NCBI GenBank assembly: GCA_945897075.1
Contig: CAMDEX010000036.1
Location: 1 to 33,850 of the forward strand
Source: Litorilinea aerophila
GTDB taxonomy: Bacteria > Chloroflexota > Anaerolineae > Caldilineales > Caldilineaceae
DNA: 33,850 nucleotides
Reading direction: 5' to 3'
In this document: one piece after another, positions 16,341 to 24,551 of the stretch
Numbering within the stretch: position 1 is the first letter of the stretch
Layout: each line of letters begins with the position of its first letter
Made by a program: the position numbers and the translations under genes
Notes under the pieces: model-generated
What the model was told of the DNA's origin: nothing
What the model saw: only the letters and a program-made list of their open reading frames with translations
The model's database searches: none

Positions 16341-19300
16341 ATGCCCAGCAACCCCTACCGCGCCGGCAATCCGGTCGGTGGCAGCCCCGCCTTTGTAGGA
16401 CGCGAAGATATTCTGCGTGGGGTGCTGCGCGTCCTCGCCAGCGCGCATGAAAACGCCATCGTTCTCTACGGCCAGCGGCGCATCGGCAAGACCTCCGTGC
16501 TGCTGGAACTGGTGGAGCGGCTGGCCGCGGCCGGCCCCTACCGCCCGGTCTACTTCGACTTGCAGGACAAAGCCGCCCGCCCGCTGGCCGAAGTGCTGGG
16601 CGAACTGGCCCAACGCATCGCCGCCGAGTTGGGCGCGCCCCGGCCCGCGCCCTGGCTGGACGCTGCGCCGCGGCGCTTCCGCGAGGAGTTCCTGCCCCAA
16701 ATGCTGGAACGGTTGCCCGCTGAAAGCTCACTCGTCCTGCTCTTCGACGAATTCGACGTGCTGGACAGCCCCACGGAAAACCAGGCCGCGGCCGCCTTCT
16801 TCCCCTACCTGCGCGACCTGCTCACCTTCAACCCCCGGCTGCAATTTGTCTTTGTCATCGGTCGCCGCCCGGACGAACTCTCTACCCTTACCCTCTCCGT
16901 CTTCAAGGGCGTCCCCTCCCAGCGCATCTCCCTGCTGGACGAGGCTGAGACGACGCGGTTGGTGCGTCTCTCCGAGCCGGATTCGCTGGGCTGGACGGAT
17001 GAAGCAGTCGCCCACATCCACCAACTCAGCGGCGGCCACCCTTTTTTGACCCAGCAACTCTGCCAGGAGATTTGGGAAGAAGCCTATGAGGGGAGCGACA
17101 ACCCACCGCCGGTAGCAGTCGCTGACGTAGACGCCGCCGTGCCCACGGCCCTGCGCAGCGCCACCAACGCCCTGGAATGGCTGTGGAACGGGCTTGGCCC
17201 TGCCGCCCGCATTGTGGCTTCGGCCCTGGCCGGTGCCGGCGCGGGCAGCATCAACCAGGCGGAGTTGGAGCGCCGTTTGCAGGAGAGCAGCATACGTATG
17301 CTCATCGGCGAATTGCAGAATGCGCCACGCACCCTGCAGGAGTGGGATCTGATTGAACCGGCAGACGGCGGCTATCGTTTTCGGGTGGAGATGCTGCGTA
17401 GGTGGATCGCCGAGAACAAACCCCTCTCGCGTGTGCAGGAGGAGATTGATTACGTGCAGCCGGTGGCCGAGAATCTCTTTCAAGCGGCCTACGCCTTCTA
17501 CCAGAGCGGCCAACTGACCGAAGGCCTGACCGAACTGCGCCGGGTGGTGCGCATCAATCCCAACCATCTGCGCGGCAGCCAACTGCTGGCCGAACTGCTC
17601 ATCGCCGAAAACCAACTGGGCGAAGCGCGCCAATTGCTGGAACGGCTCTATGAACAGAGCCCGGCTGTGGCCCGTGCGCGGCTGGCGCAGGTGCTGCTCT
17701 TGCAGGCCCAGGCCGCGACGGACGAGCCGGAAAAGCTGGCCCTCTACGAACGGGTACTGGCGCTGGAAGCGAGGCAAGCCGAGGCTGCGGAGTTTGTCTT
17801 GACGCGACGACTGGCCCGCATCAGCCAACTGGACGCAGCCAGTGACTATCAGGCAGCTTTGGATGCAGCGCGTCAATTGCAGGCCGATTTTCCCGATCGT
17901 CAGGACAAATGGCCCGAAATTGGTCGGCTAGAGCAGAAAACGCAGTTGGTGGGCCTGTATACTCAGGCGCTGGAATCTCTTCAAAACAACGACTCCGAAA
18001 AAGCGATACAATTGTTGATGAAGGTGATTGTTATCGAACCAGGTTTTCGAGAAACTACTCGGTATTTGCATTTTGCTGTAACAGGGGTAGACACTAAAAG
18101 TGAGCGCTATACACTCACGCAAAAGACCAACGCCCTTGGCTGGTTCTCCGGCCAGTACGCCACACTTATAAGCGTACTGGCACTAGCCCTTGTCATCATC
18201 GCCATCGGGGTCTTCCTGGGGAACACCGAACTACCCATCCAGTCTACGACCACAGCCCAGGCTGCGATGGCCCAGGTCACAAACACGCTCACAGCCACGG
18301 ACACACCCACAGCTACGCCCGCGGACACGCCCACAGCCACGCCCCCGGACACGCCCACAGCCGCGCCCACGGACACGCCCACGGACACGCCCACAGCCAC
18401 GTACGTGGCCGCAATCCAGACAGCTATAGCTCAGGGCCAGGCGGCCACAAACACGCCCACAGCCACTGACACGCCCACGTACGTGGCCGCAATCCAGACA
18501 GCCACGGCTCTGGCCCAGGCTACAGCCCAAGCCCAGGCCACAGCGCAGGCTGTCATAGCCCAAGCCCAGGCCACAGCGCAGGCTGTCATAGCCCAGCCCA
18601 CGGCCACAGTACAGGCGGCGGCAGCCTATGCCTTGATGCCGCCGCCATTGCGTGTATTGGCCGATCAATTTGGCATGACATTTGCCGAAGTCCCCGCCGG
18701 CGACTTCATAATGGGCAGCCCGGACGGCGAAGGCGACGCCGACGAACATCCCCAGCACACTGTCTATGTGGACGATTACTGGATCGGGCGCACGGAAGTG
18801 ACCAACGCCCAGTACGCCCGCTGCGTCGAGGCAGATGGCTGTCCTGCACCGAACAATAACCGCTGGAATGACGGCGCATTGGTCGATCACCCGGTGACGG
18901 ACGTGAGTTGGGAGAATGCCGTGGCCTACAGCCGCTGGCTGACAGAGCAGAGCGGCGTCCCTGTGCGCCTGCCCACGGAGGCCGAATGGGAGAAAGCGGC
19001 GCGGGGTACGGTTGGACACCGTTATCCCTGGGGAGATGCGCAAGTGAGTGCCACTCTGCTCAATTTCAGTGGAAGCAAGATTGGCACAACGACCGCCGTA
19101 GGCAGCTATCCAGACGGGGCCAGCCCCTACGGCGCGCAGGATATGGCGGGCAATGTGTGGGAATGGGTGGCGGACTGGTATGACGAGGGCTATTACGCCG
19201 GCGCGCCGGCGCGCAACCCCACCGGGCCGGAGAGCGGGCAGTCTCACGTGCAGCGGGGCGGGTCGTTCCAATATTTTACGTATATGCGGGCTGCCAAAAG

Positions 19301-19367
19301 GCTCGCGTACTGGCGAGATTTCCCGTACTTCGATGTGGGGTTCCGGCTGGTTGCCCCCGGCCTCTGA
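16341..19367 (+). CDS. STAND/AAA ATPase - TPR - TM - FGE-sulfatase (C-type lectin) fusion
   Basis: A 1008-residue five-part fusion. Residues 4-360: P-loop ATPase with Walker A GQRRIGKT (44-51), Walker B LVLLFDE (131-137), GGHPFL near 231 and a winged-helix-like end. Residues 373-575: TPR-like helices. Residues 609-626: one membrane helix. Residues 635-765: Thr/Pro/Ala linker with repeats (DTPTATP, TYVAAIQTA, AQAQATAQAVIA). Residues 780-1004: FGE-sulfatase fold with AEVPAGDFIMGSPDGE, VRLPTEAEWEKAARG and MAGNVWEWVADWY. The cysteines needed for formylglycine generation are absent from the RGGSF region, so the domain probably binds ligand rather than oxidising sulfatases. Predicted topology is ATPase inside and lectin-like sensor outside. 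The ATG at 16341 is preferred over GTG at 16329. A second ATPase of the same type follows. It fits a signal-sensing conflict NTPase; the function is not proven. Confidence 0.9.
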   Translation: MPSNPYRAGNPVGGSPAFVGREDILRGVLRVLASAHENAIVLYGQRRIGKTSVLLELVERLAAAGPYRPVYFDLQDKAARPLAEVLGELAQRIAAELGAPRPAPWLDAAPRRFREEFLPQMLERLPAESSLVLLFDEFDVLDSPTENQAAAAFFPYLRDLLTFNPRLQFVFVIGRRPDELSTLTLSVFKGVPSQRISLLDEAETTRLVRLSEPDSLGWTDEAVAHIHQLSGGHPFLTQQLCQEIWEEAYEGSDNPPPVAVADVDAAVPTALRSATNALEWLWNGLGPAARIVASALAGAGAGSINQAELERRLQESSIRMLIGELQNAPRTLQEWDLIEPADGGYRFRVEMLRRWIAENKPLSRVQEEIDYVQPVAENLFQAAYAFYQSGQLTEGLTELRRVVRINPNHLRGSQLLAELLIAENQLGEARQLLERLYEQSPAVARARLAQVLLLQAQAATDEPEKLALYERVLALEARQAEAAEFVLTRRLARISQLDAASDYQAALDAARQLQADFPDRQDKWPEIGRLEQKTQLVGLYTQALESLQNNDSEKAIQLLMKVIVIEPGFRETTRYLHFAVTGVDTKSERYTLTQKTNALGWFSGQYATLISVLALALVIIAIGVFLGNTELPIQSTTTAQAAMAQVTNTLTATDTPTATPADTPTATPPDTPTAAPTDTPTDTPTATYVAAIQTAIAQGQAATNTPTATDTPTYVAAIQTATALAQATAQAQATAQAVIAQAQATAQAVIAQPTATVQAAAAYALMPPPLRVLADQFGMTFAEVPAGDFIMGSPDGEGDADEHPQHTVYVDDYWIGRTEVTNAQYARCVEADGCPAPNNNRWNDGALVDHPVTDVSWENAVAYSRWLTEQSGVPVRLPTEAEWEKAARGTVGHRYPWGDAQVSATLLNFSGSKIGTTTAVGSYPDGASPYGAQDMAGNVWEWVADWYDEGYYAGAPARNPTGPESGQSHVQRGGSFQYFTYMRAAKRLAYWRDFPYFDVGFRLVAPGL
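19263..19355 (+). other. Possible hypervariable (DGR-type) region of the FGE domain
   Basis: Codons 975-1004 follow the layout of variable regions in diversity-generating-retroelement targets: a GS(W/F) start, RAAKR in the middle, an aromatic-rich 11-residue run (LAYWRDFPYFD) and VGFRLV at the end. Many codons (TTC, TAT, TTT, TAT, CTC, TAC, TTC, TAC, TTC, GAT) fit AAY in a template with adenines replaced. The GC-rich end GTGGGGTTCCGGCTGG suits an initiation site. No template repeat or reverse transcriptase is in this window. Confidence 0.45.
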
Positions 19368-19445
19368 ACTCTGAGCTCTGTTTTTCTCTGACACTCTGTC
19401 TTCTCTAACTGGGGGTGTGGGGGTGCTGCGCCCCCCACCGCCAAT

Positions 19446-19470
19446 GCCGCCGTAGGCGGCCGAATTTTTT
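19446..19470 (+). terminator. Rho-independent terminator after the FGE fusion
   Basis: GCCGCC-GTA-GGCGGC stem followed by CGAA and six Ts. A second hairpin (GTGGGGG with CCCCCCAC) lies just before. Together they probably end the fusion gene's transcript before the next ATPase. Confidence 0.75.
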
Positions 19471-19506
19471 CTATTCTACCGTTTTCCTGTGGTTTGCTCC
19501 CGCCCA

Positions 19507-19556
19507 CAACAACGGATGTTGTAATCTGAATCCGTTGTTGTCTGTATCCGTTGTTG
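19507..19556 (+). promoter_or_regulatory. Repeated operator-like motif before ATPase 2
   Basis: CAACAACGGAT (19507-19517) is followed by two direct copies of its complement ATCCGTTGTTG (19530-19540, 19546-19556; 16-base pitch). It ends 16 bases before the start codon, directly upstream of the AAGGAG site. It could bind a repressor or form alternative hairpins hiding the ribosome site. Confidence 0.45.
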
Positions 19557-19572
19557 AAGGAGTTGACAGCCG

Positions 19573-20865
19573 ATGAACGAACTCTCTCCCTTCCAGGCCG
19601 GCAATCCGGTTGCGCCGGACAAATTCCTCAATCGCCGCCGCGAACTGCGCCGCACGGTCAGCCGTCTGCGCCAAGGCGAATCCACTGCGATTGTGGGCGA
19701 ACCGCGCACGGGCAAGACCTCCCTGCTGCTCTATCTCTCTGCCCCGGAAACCCAGGCCGATCTCTACAGCGACGCGGCTGACGGTCTGATCTTCTCCTAT
19801 CTCGACAGCCAGACCCTCGGCGGTCAATTCACCCCGGCCCAATTTTGGGAGCGGGCCTTGCTGCCCGTATACGAAAGTCTCGTCCTGCCCCACCCGCAGA
19901 CGCCGGTCGCTCAGCAGTACGCCCTCTGCCAGGAAAACGGCTTCGGCACATTCACACTGGAAGTCTTCTTCCGCCGTCTGCACGAAGCGGATCGCCGCCT
20001 GGTGCTGCTCCTGGACGAATTCGATCTCTTTCTGCACCACCCCGTCCTCAACAGCGCCGAATTCTACGGCGGGCTGCGTTCCCTGGCCTCCCGCTGCGCC
20101 AGCCTTTCGCTGGTCATCGCCAGCCGTCTTTCGTTGACCCGGCTCAACGGCGAAACCCTCGTCTTCAACCCGACCGGCTCGCCCTATTTCAACACCTTCA
20201 CCGAAATTACCCTCGCCGATCTGCCCCGCGCCGATGTGGACACGCTGCTGCGGCGCGCAGAGGATTTTATTCCCGCCGACAAGGACGCCATCCGCCGTTT
20301 GGCTGGCGGTCATCCCTTTCTGCTGCAAGCCGCGGGCGAGGCGATGTGGGATGCCCGTACCGAAGGCATCCACGACAGCGAAAAACGCCGGGCCTTTGTG
20401 GGCGAACGTCTCTACCGCGAACAGCGCCAGCACTTCGCCGATACCTGGCGCAACTGGTCGCCCGAAGCCCGCCAACTCTTTACGGCTGTAGGACTGGCCA
20501 ATCTGCGCAATCAACTGCCCGGCTACACCTTTCACCTCGACAATCTGCTGGCTGGTTTGGTAAGTTGGGGGCCAGAACTGGGCGAGATGGAACATTCGGG
20601 TCTGCTGGAACGCAGTACGGAGATTCCCGGCGGCTGGAAGATCACCCGTCAAATTATGCTCTGGTGGCTGGCCGATGAACTGGTGCGGGCTATGCGTAGC
20701 GATTCGGCCTTTAGCCAGTGGCTGCATTCCGAACAGTTGGAGGGACGCTGGACAAAAGGTCAACGGGAGGATGTGGCGGAAGCAGCCAGAGGTCTGGGCC
20801 GGGTCGTGCGCGATTTGATGCAGGCGTTCGCGATGGGGGCTGGCGCGGGCGCGGCGAATGTGTGA
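19573..20865 (+). CDS. STAND/AAA-type ATPase (2)
   Basis: A 430-residue soluble P-loop ATPase of the same group as the preceding fusion: both open with a (P)(Y/F)xAGNPV box, then Walker A (GEPRTGKT, 42-49), Walker B (LVLLLDEFDLF, 143-153), SRLSLTRLNG as a probable sensor 1 region, AGGHPFLLQAAGEAM (about 245-259) and a C-terminal winged-helix-like region. It lacks any added sensor, membrane or effector domain. AAGGAG lies upstream. The gap of 205 bases with a terminator means it probably has its own promoter, but shared ancestry with the neighbour suggests paired action, for example as a co-ATPase or antagonist of the membrane-bound one. The ATPase call is firm; the biological role is inferred. 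Confidence 0.88.
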   Translation: MNELSPFQAGNPVAPDKFLNRRRELRRTVSRLRQGESTAIVGEPRTGKTSLLLYLSAPETQADLYSDAADGLIFSYLDSQTLGGQFTPAQFWERALLPVYESLVLPHPQTPVAQQYALCQENGFGTFTLEVFFRRLHEADRRLVLLLDEFDLFLHHPVLNSAEFYGGLRSLASRCASLSLVIASRLSLTRLNGETLVFNPTGSPYFNTFTEITLADLPRADVDTLLRRAEDFIPADKDAIRRLAGGHPFLLQAAGEAMWDARTEGIHDSEKRRAFVGERLYREQRQHFADTWRNWSPEARQLFTAVGLANLRNQLPGYTFHLDNLLAGLVSWGPELGEMEHSGLLERSTEIPGGWKITRQIMLWWLADELVRAMRSDSAFSQWLHSEQLEGRWTKGQREDVAEAARGLGRVVRDLMQAFAMGAGAGAANV

Positions 20866-20881
20866 GGCGCAGTCAGCGTAG

Positions 20882-20942
20882 GTTGGGTTCTCCCGGCAAG
20901 GGATCGTCGCCCACACTGCAACGCACGCCGGGAGAACCCAAC
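20882..20942. repeat. GTTGGGTTCTCCCGGC palindromic repeat
   Basis: Perfect 16-base arms (20882-20897 and 20927-20942) around 29 bases. It begins 17 bases after the ATPase stop and may double as a transcription end, though no T-run follows. The rest of the 239-base gap shows no gene. Confidence 0.85.
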
Positions 20943-21104
20943 AGCGCCCGTTTCTTATTGGATGAATTGAGCCGCCCCCGGCTCTGCGGGACGCTCCGCT
21001 GTGTGCTTCTTTGCTTTTTGCACTGGACTTGCCAACGTTCTCTATTTGTATTACTGTTCTCTGCGCAAACCAACTCCTTCCCCATCCCAAAGGATAACTC
21101 CGCA

Positions 21105-22244
21105 ATGAAAATCACCCGCATAGACCAATTCTTCCCACGCCCGCGCACCCGTCTGGTGAAAATCAGCACCGACAACGGGCTGGTGGGCTGGGGCGAGACG
21201 ACGCTGGAGGGCAAGCCCAAAAGCGTACACGCCGCGGTGGAGGAGCTAGCCGATTATCTGATCGGCAAAGACCCGCTGCGCATCGAACACCACTGGCAGC
21301 ACATCTACCGCTCGGCCTTCTTCCGCGGCGGCAATGTGCTGATGACCGCGCTCTCTGGCATTGACCAGGCCCTGTGGGACATCGCCGGCAAATACTACGA
21401 CGCACCGGCCTATGCGCTGATGGGCGGTGCGGTGCGGGATCGCATCCGGGTCTACGCCCACTGGGGCATCCGGGATATGACAGACGAGGGGCTGGCCGCG
21501 TCCAAAGCGCGGCTGGAACATCTGCAAAAGAGCGGCTACACCGCCTACAAATCGGGGCCGGGGGGCAAATGGCGCGCCCACGAACCGCCCGCAGTCATTG
21601 ACGCTTTTGTAAAAACGGCCTATCTGATGCGCGAGTGGGTGGGGCCAGAGGTGGAGTTGTGCTTCGACTTCCACGGCAAGATGACGCCCGGGCTGGCGAT
21701 TGAAATCTGCCACGAACTGAAGGGGATGCGCCCGATGTTTGTGGAGGAGCCTGTGCCCCAGGAAAATGTGGACGCACTCAAACAGGTCTCGGATCACGTG
21801 TCATTCCCCATCGCCACCGGCGAGCGGCTACTCAGCCGCTGGGAATTCCGCCAAGTCTTCGAGAAGCAGGCGGTCAGCTACATCCAGCCCGACGGCTCCC
21901 ATGTGGGCGGGATTTCGGAGTTGAAACGGGTGGCCAATATGGCCGAGGTCTACTACATACACATCCTGCCCCACTGCGCCATCGGCCCTGTGGCCCTGGC
22001 TGCCTGTATGCAGGTGGACGCGGTTGTGCCCAACTTTCTGGTGCAGGAGCAGGTGGATTTCAGTCTGGGCGCGGGGCTGGTGGAGGAGGATTGGAAAGTC
22101 GTCAACGGCTACATCGAGCTGCCCACCGCACCGGGGCTGGGCTTCGCCATCAACGCGGCCGAGGCCGAACAGAACCGCGAGTATACGGAGGAATTGGGCG
22201 GCGAATACTTCTATGCGCAGGACGGCAGCGTGGCCGATTGGTAA
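21105..22244 (+). CDS. D-galactonate dehydratase-like protein (3)
   Basis: A 379-residue enolase-superfamily dehydratase and, of the three here, the closest to E. coli DgoD as recalled. Shared features are the start MKIT, the GWGETTLEGK box, GIDQALWDIAGK, D188/H190 in FDFHGK, E214 in VEEPV, E240 in ATGERL, PDGSHVGGISE, H290 in LPHCAIGP, E315 in VQEQVDF and the C-terminus DGSVADW. DgoD converts D-galactonate to 2-keto-3-deoxy-galactonate. The lysine region after strand 2 reads YKSGPGGKW, so a relative with another sugar acid is possible. The frame is open upstream to 20718, but the ATG at 21105 begins at the family N-terminus, with AAGGA upstream. No kinase or aldolase of the pathway is next to it. 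Confidence 0.92.
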   Translation: MKITRIDQFFPRPRTRLVKISTDNGLVGWGETTLEGKPKSVHAAVEELADYLIGKDPLRIEHHWQHIYRSAFFRGGNVLMTALSGIDQALWDIAGKYYDAPAYALMGGAVRDRIRVYAHWGIRDMTDEGLAASKARLEHLQKSGYTAYKSGPGGKWRAHEPPAVIDAFVKTAYLMREWVGPEVELCFDFHGKMTPGLAIEICHELKGMRPMFVEEPVPQENVDALKQVSDHVSFPIATGERLLSRWEFRQVFEKQAVSYIQPDGSHVGGISELKRVANMAEVYYIHILPHCAIGPVALAACMQVDAVVPNFLVQEQVDFSLGAGLVEEDWKVVNGYIELPTAPGLGFAINAAEAEQNREYTEELGGEYFYAQDGSVADW

Positions 22245-22269
22245 TATACCTGACAAGGTGACAAGGCGA

Positions 22270-22334
22270 AACCTTCCGGGAAGCGGCCACAACCACCTCC
22301 TTACGCCCCTGATTCTGTGGCCGCTTCCCGGAAG
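22270..22334. repeat. CCTTCCGGGAAG palindromic repeat, copy 3
   Basis: Arms AACCTTCCGGGAAGCGGCC (22270-22288) and GGCCGCTTCCCGGAAG (22319-22334); the last three bases of the right arm have diverged. The centre shares CCYTGATTCTGT with copy 1. It begins 26 bases after the dehydratase stop. Confidence 0.88.
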
Positions 22335-22403
22335 ATCGCTCATCAATTTATTTGATCGCCGATCCTATGGGCTACCGGAGAAGGAAGTGAAAGATAGAAA
22401 TCA

Positions 22404-23039
22404 ATGGACGCCTATGCTGACGAGAGCGGCGATACCGGTTATGAATTTGCTGCGGGATCTTCACGCTATTTTGTATTGGGGATACTCTTCCCAGAAAAGC
22501 CAGAACAGACAATCGATCGCATCCTTACACTCCGTCGCACGTTGGGTAAATCGGTCACGTATGAATTTCATTACCGGCAGGCAGATGAACGGGTACGCAG
22601 TAGTTTCTTTGTGGCAGTTCAGGAGGAGCCAGTCAAATTTCTGGCAGCCATTATTCACAAACCATTTGCCCCAGGCGATTTCAGACGGCTTGGCAAGCTG
22701 GGCGTCTACAGCCACGCATTGGCTGGCATTGGATTGCGCACTCCGTTTCCACTGAATCAGTGTAAACTGCATCTGGATGGAAGTGGCAAGCAAAAGCAAT
22801 TTCTGCAATCACTCAAGTCGAATGTGCGTTGGGCTTGTCGGGTGGCAGACCGTCCACAACAGAGTTGGGGAGAAATTCGGCTACTTGAGTCTGCCCAACC
22901 GTTGATTCAGTACGCAGATATGGTTACTGACGCAGTGATGGAAGCAGTAAACCATCAGAATTCACGTTGGCTGGATTTGTGTTCGCATCAAGTCGTCCTC
23001 CTCTGGCATGAGCGTTTTGAAGATAGGCAGAGTACTTAA
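22404..23039 (+). CDS. DUF3800 domain protein
   Basis: A 211-residue protein with the DUF3800 hallmark YADESGDTG at 4-12 and a conserved second acidic motif near the end (PLIQYADMVTDAVMEAVNH). This family has an RNase H-like fold with acidic residues that may bind metal; its biochemical role is unknown. It is often found in mobile or defence-rich regions, which is knowledge of the family and not proof here. There is no strong Shine-Dalgarno before the ATG. It stands between the DgoD-like gene and a hypothetical gene on the same strand, with 160-270 bases on each side. Composition is somewhat less GC-rich than neighbours, consistent with transfer. Confidence 0.85.
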   Translation: MDAYADESGDTGYEFAAGSSRYFVLGILFPEKPEQTIDRILTLRRTLGKSVTYEFHYRQADERVRSSFFVAVQEEPVKFLAAIIHKPFAPGDFRRLGKLGVYSHALAGIGLRTPFPLNQCKLHLDGSGKQKQFLQSLKSNVRWACRVADRPQQSWGEIRLLESAQPLIQYADMVTDAVMEAVNHQNSRWLDLCSHQVVLLWHERFEDRQST

Positions 23040-23200
23040 AAAGAAACTCTCCTGACTAGCCTTTTCAGGCAAGCCATCCACGAAGGGATGACGATTTGTC
23101 AAGAGAGAAAAACGGATACCCGTTTTGTCATTTGTGATTATACATCTTATCCTGCCCGTTGGCAAGCCCTATTTTAGCAAGTTTTGCTAACTACTCAGCC

Positions 23201-23230
23201 GGGAACGCCGCCAGGGATGGCGGCGTTCCC
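23201..23230. repeat. Perfect hairpin GGGAACGCCGCC
   Basis: Twelve-base arms GGGAACGCCGCC/GGCGGCGTTCCC around AGGGAT, in the 274-base gap after the DUF3800 gene. The gap also has a small AAAACGG/CCGTTTT hairpin near 23110 that could end the DUF3800 transcript. No gene is seen there. Confidence 0.8.
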
Positions 23231-23313
23231 AGAGGCGCAAACCGATGCCTGGGTAGTTCCTGGGAAAATTGAAATCGTGATCTACTGAAATCAACAATGA
23301 ATGGGATACCCCA

Positions 23314-24426
23314 ATGAGCGAATATCAGTATTACGAATGGCAGACGATTGACCGGCGTCTTACCCCGCAGGAGCAGAAGGCAGTTGACGGGCCGTCCAGC
23401 CACATCGCCGTGACCGCAACCTCCGCCCAGGTGGACTATAGCTGGGGCGATTTCAAACACGACCCCAAAAAGGTGCTGGCCGCCTATTTCGACGCCTTTC
23501 TCTACCAGGCCAATTGGGGCAGCAGCCGTTTGATCTTTCGCTTCCCCACCCGCCTGCTCGACGCCAGTGCAGTCGAAGCCTATCGCCTGGAATCATTCAT
23601 CAGCCTGGAACGCGTGGGCGACTATACCATTCTGGACATCGAGTTCAATGACGAAGAGGGCGGGGATTGGATCGAAGCGCAAGGGCAATTGGGCGGGCTG
23701 TTGCCCCTGCGCAATGCCATTCTGCAGGGCGACTACCGCGCGCTCTATCTGGTCTGGCTGCACGCGGTCAGCCTGGAATCCGACTGGGAAAGCGACGAGG
23801 AAGCGCTGGAGCCACCCTTGCCGCCCGGTTTGGACAGTCTGGACGCTGCGCTGGGCAATTTTGTTGATTTTTTTGGGATTGACGAGCATCTGATTCGGGC
23901 GGCAGCCAGGGGAGCGCCCTCTCTGCCCCAAAGCCCCACGCCAGAGCAGATGCGTGCCGCGGTTGAACAGTTGCCGAGAGCGGAATGCAACGACCTTCTC
24001 CTGCGTCTGCTGCAAGGCGACGCCCATGTGCAGATAGATTTGCAGCGTCGCCTGCAATCTCTGTTGGGGCGCAAGACGTCCGACTCGGCTGCTGGGCCGC
24101 GTATAGTGGGCGATCTGTTGGCTGCGCGCGACGCTGCGGAAGAAGCGGAGAAGGCACGACTTGCCGCCGCTGCCGCCGAAGAGAAGCGTAAGCGGCTGGA
24201 AGTGCTGGCCGGTCAACGCCAAGATAAGTGGGCCGAGGCCATGCGTCTGATCGAAACCAGCAAGCCCAAAGCCTACGACGAGGCTGTAGCGATATTGCGC
24301 GATCTGCGCGATCTGGCCGAATACCAGCAGCGGAGCGCGGCTTTCCAGACGCAGATCGAGAAGTTACACGAAGAATACAGCCGCCGTCCGGGTCTGCGTG
24401 ATCGCCTGCGCGGGGCAGGACTATAG
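23314..24426 (+). CDS. Conserved hypothetical protein with C-terminal coiled coil
   Basis: A 370-residue soluble protein with no named domain that I can identify. The start MSEYQYYEWQTIDRRLT and the box YSWGDFKHDP with AYFDAFLYQANWGSSRL look like a conserved uncharacterised family found in many soil and filamentous bacteria. Residues 1-165 form a compact acidic domain rich in aromatic residues. Residues 205-255 are helical (AAVEQLPRAECNDLLLRLLQ). Residues 270-365 are strongly charged and probably coiled coil, ending with the basic RRPGLRDRLRGAGL. The family is, from memory, often next to SWIM zinc-finger genes; none is visible here. The Shine-Dalgarno is weak. Function unknown. Confidence 0.85.
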   Translation: MSEYQYYEWQTIDRRLTPQEQKAVDGPSSHIAVTATSAQVDYSWGDFKHDPKKVLAAYFDAFLYQANWGSSRLIFRFPTRLLDASAVEAYRLESFISLERVGDYTILDIEFNDEEGGDWIEAQGQLGGLLPLRNAILQGDYRALYLVWLHAVSLESDWESDEEALEPPLPPGLDSLDAALGNFVDFFGIDEHLIRAAARGAPSLPQSPTPEQMRAAVEQLPRAECNDLLLRLLQGDAHVQIDLQRRLQSLLGRKTSDSAAGPRIVGDLLAARDAAEEAEKARLAAAAAEEKRKRLEVLAGQRQDKWAEAMRLIETSKPKAYDEAVAILRDLRDLAEYQQRSAAFQTQIEKLHEEYSRRPGLRDRLRGAGL

Positions 24427-24448
24427 TTTTTCAGATAATCGTTGGTAG

Positions 24449-24502
24449 GGGCGCTTGCTTGCTGCGCCCGGTACACGAGACGGGCGCAGCAAGCAAGCGC
24501 CC
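24449..24502. repeat. GCAAGC palindromic repeat, complete copy
   Basis: Perfect 21-base arms (24449-24469 and 24482-24502), each starting GGGCGC and ending GCGCCC, around a 12-base centre. Half of another copy starts the window at base 1. Confidence 0.93.
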
Positions 24503-24551
24503 TACGCAATGGAGTACCCAGTTGGCAAGAATCGTCTGAAAGGATATTCCT

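Noticed and set aside
16341..19367. Active formylglycine-generating enzyme
   Set aside because: The cysteine pair needed for catalysis is absent from the C-terminal region, so a binding role is more likely.
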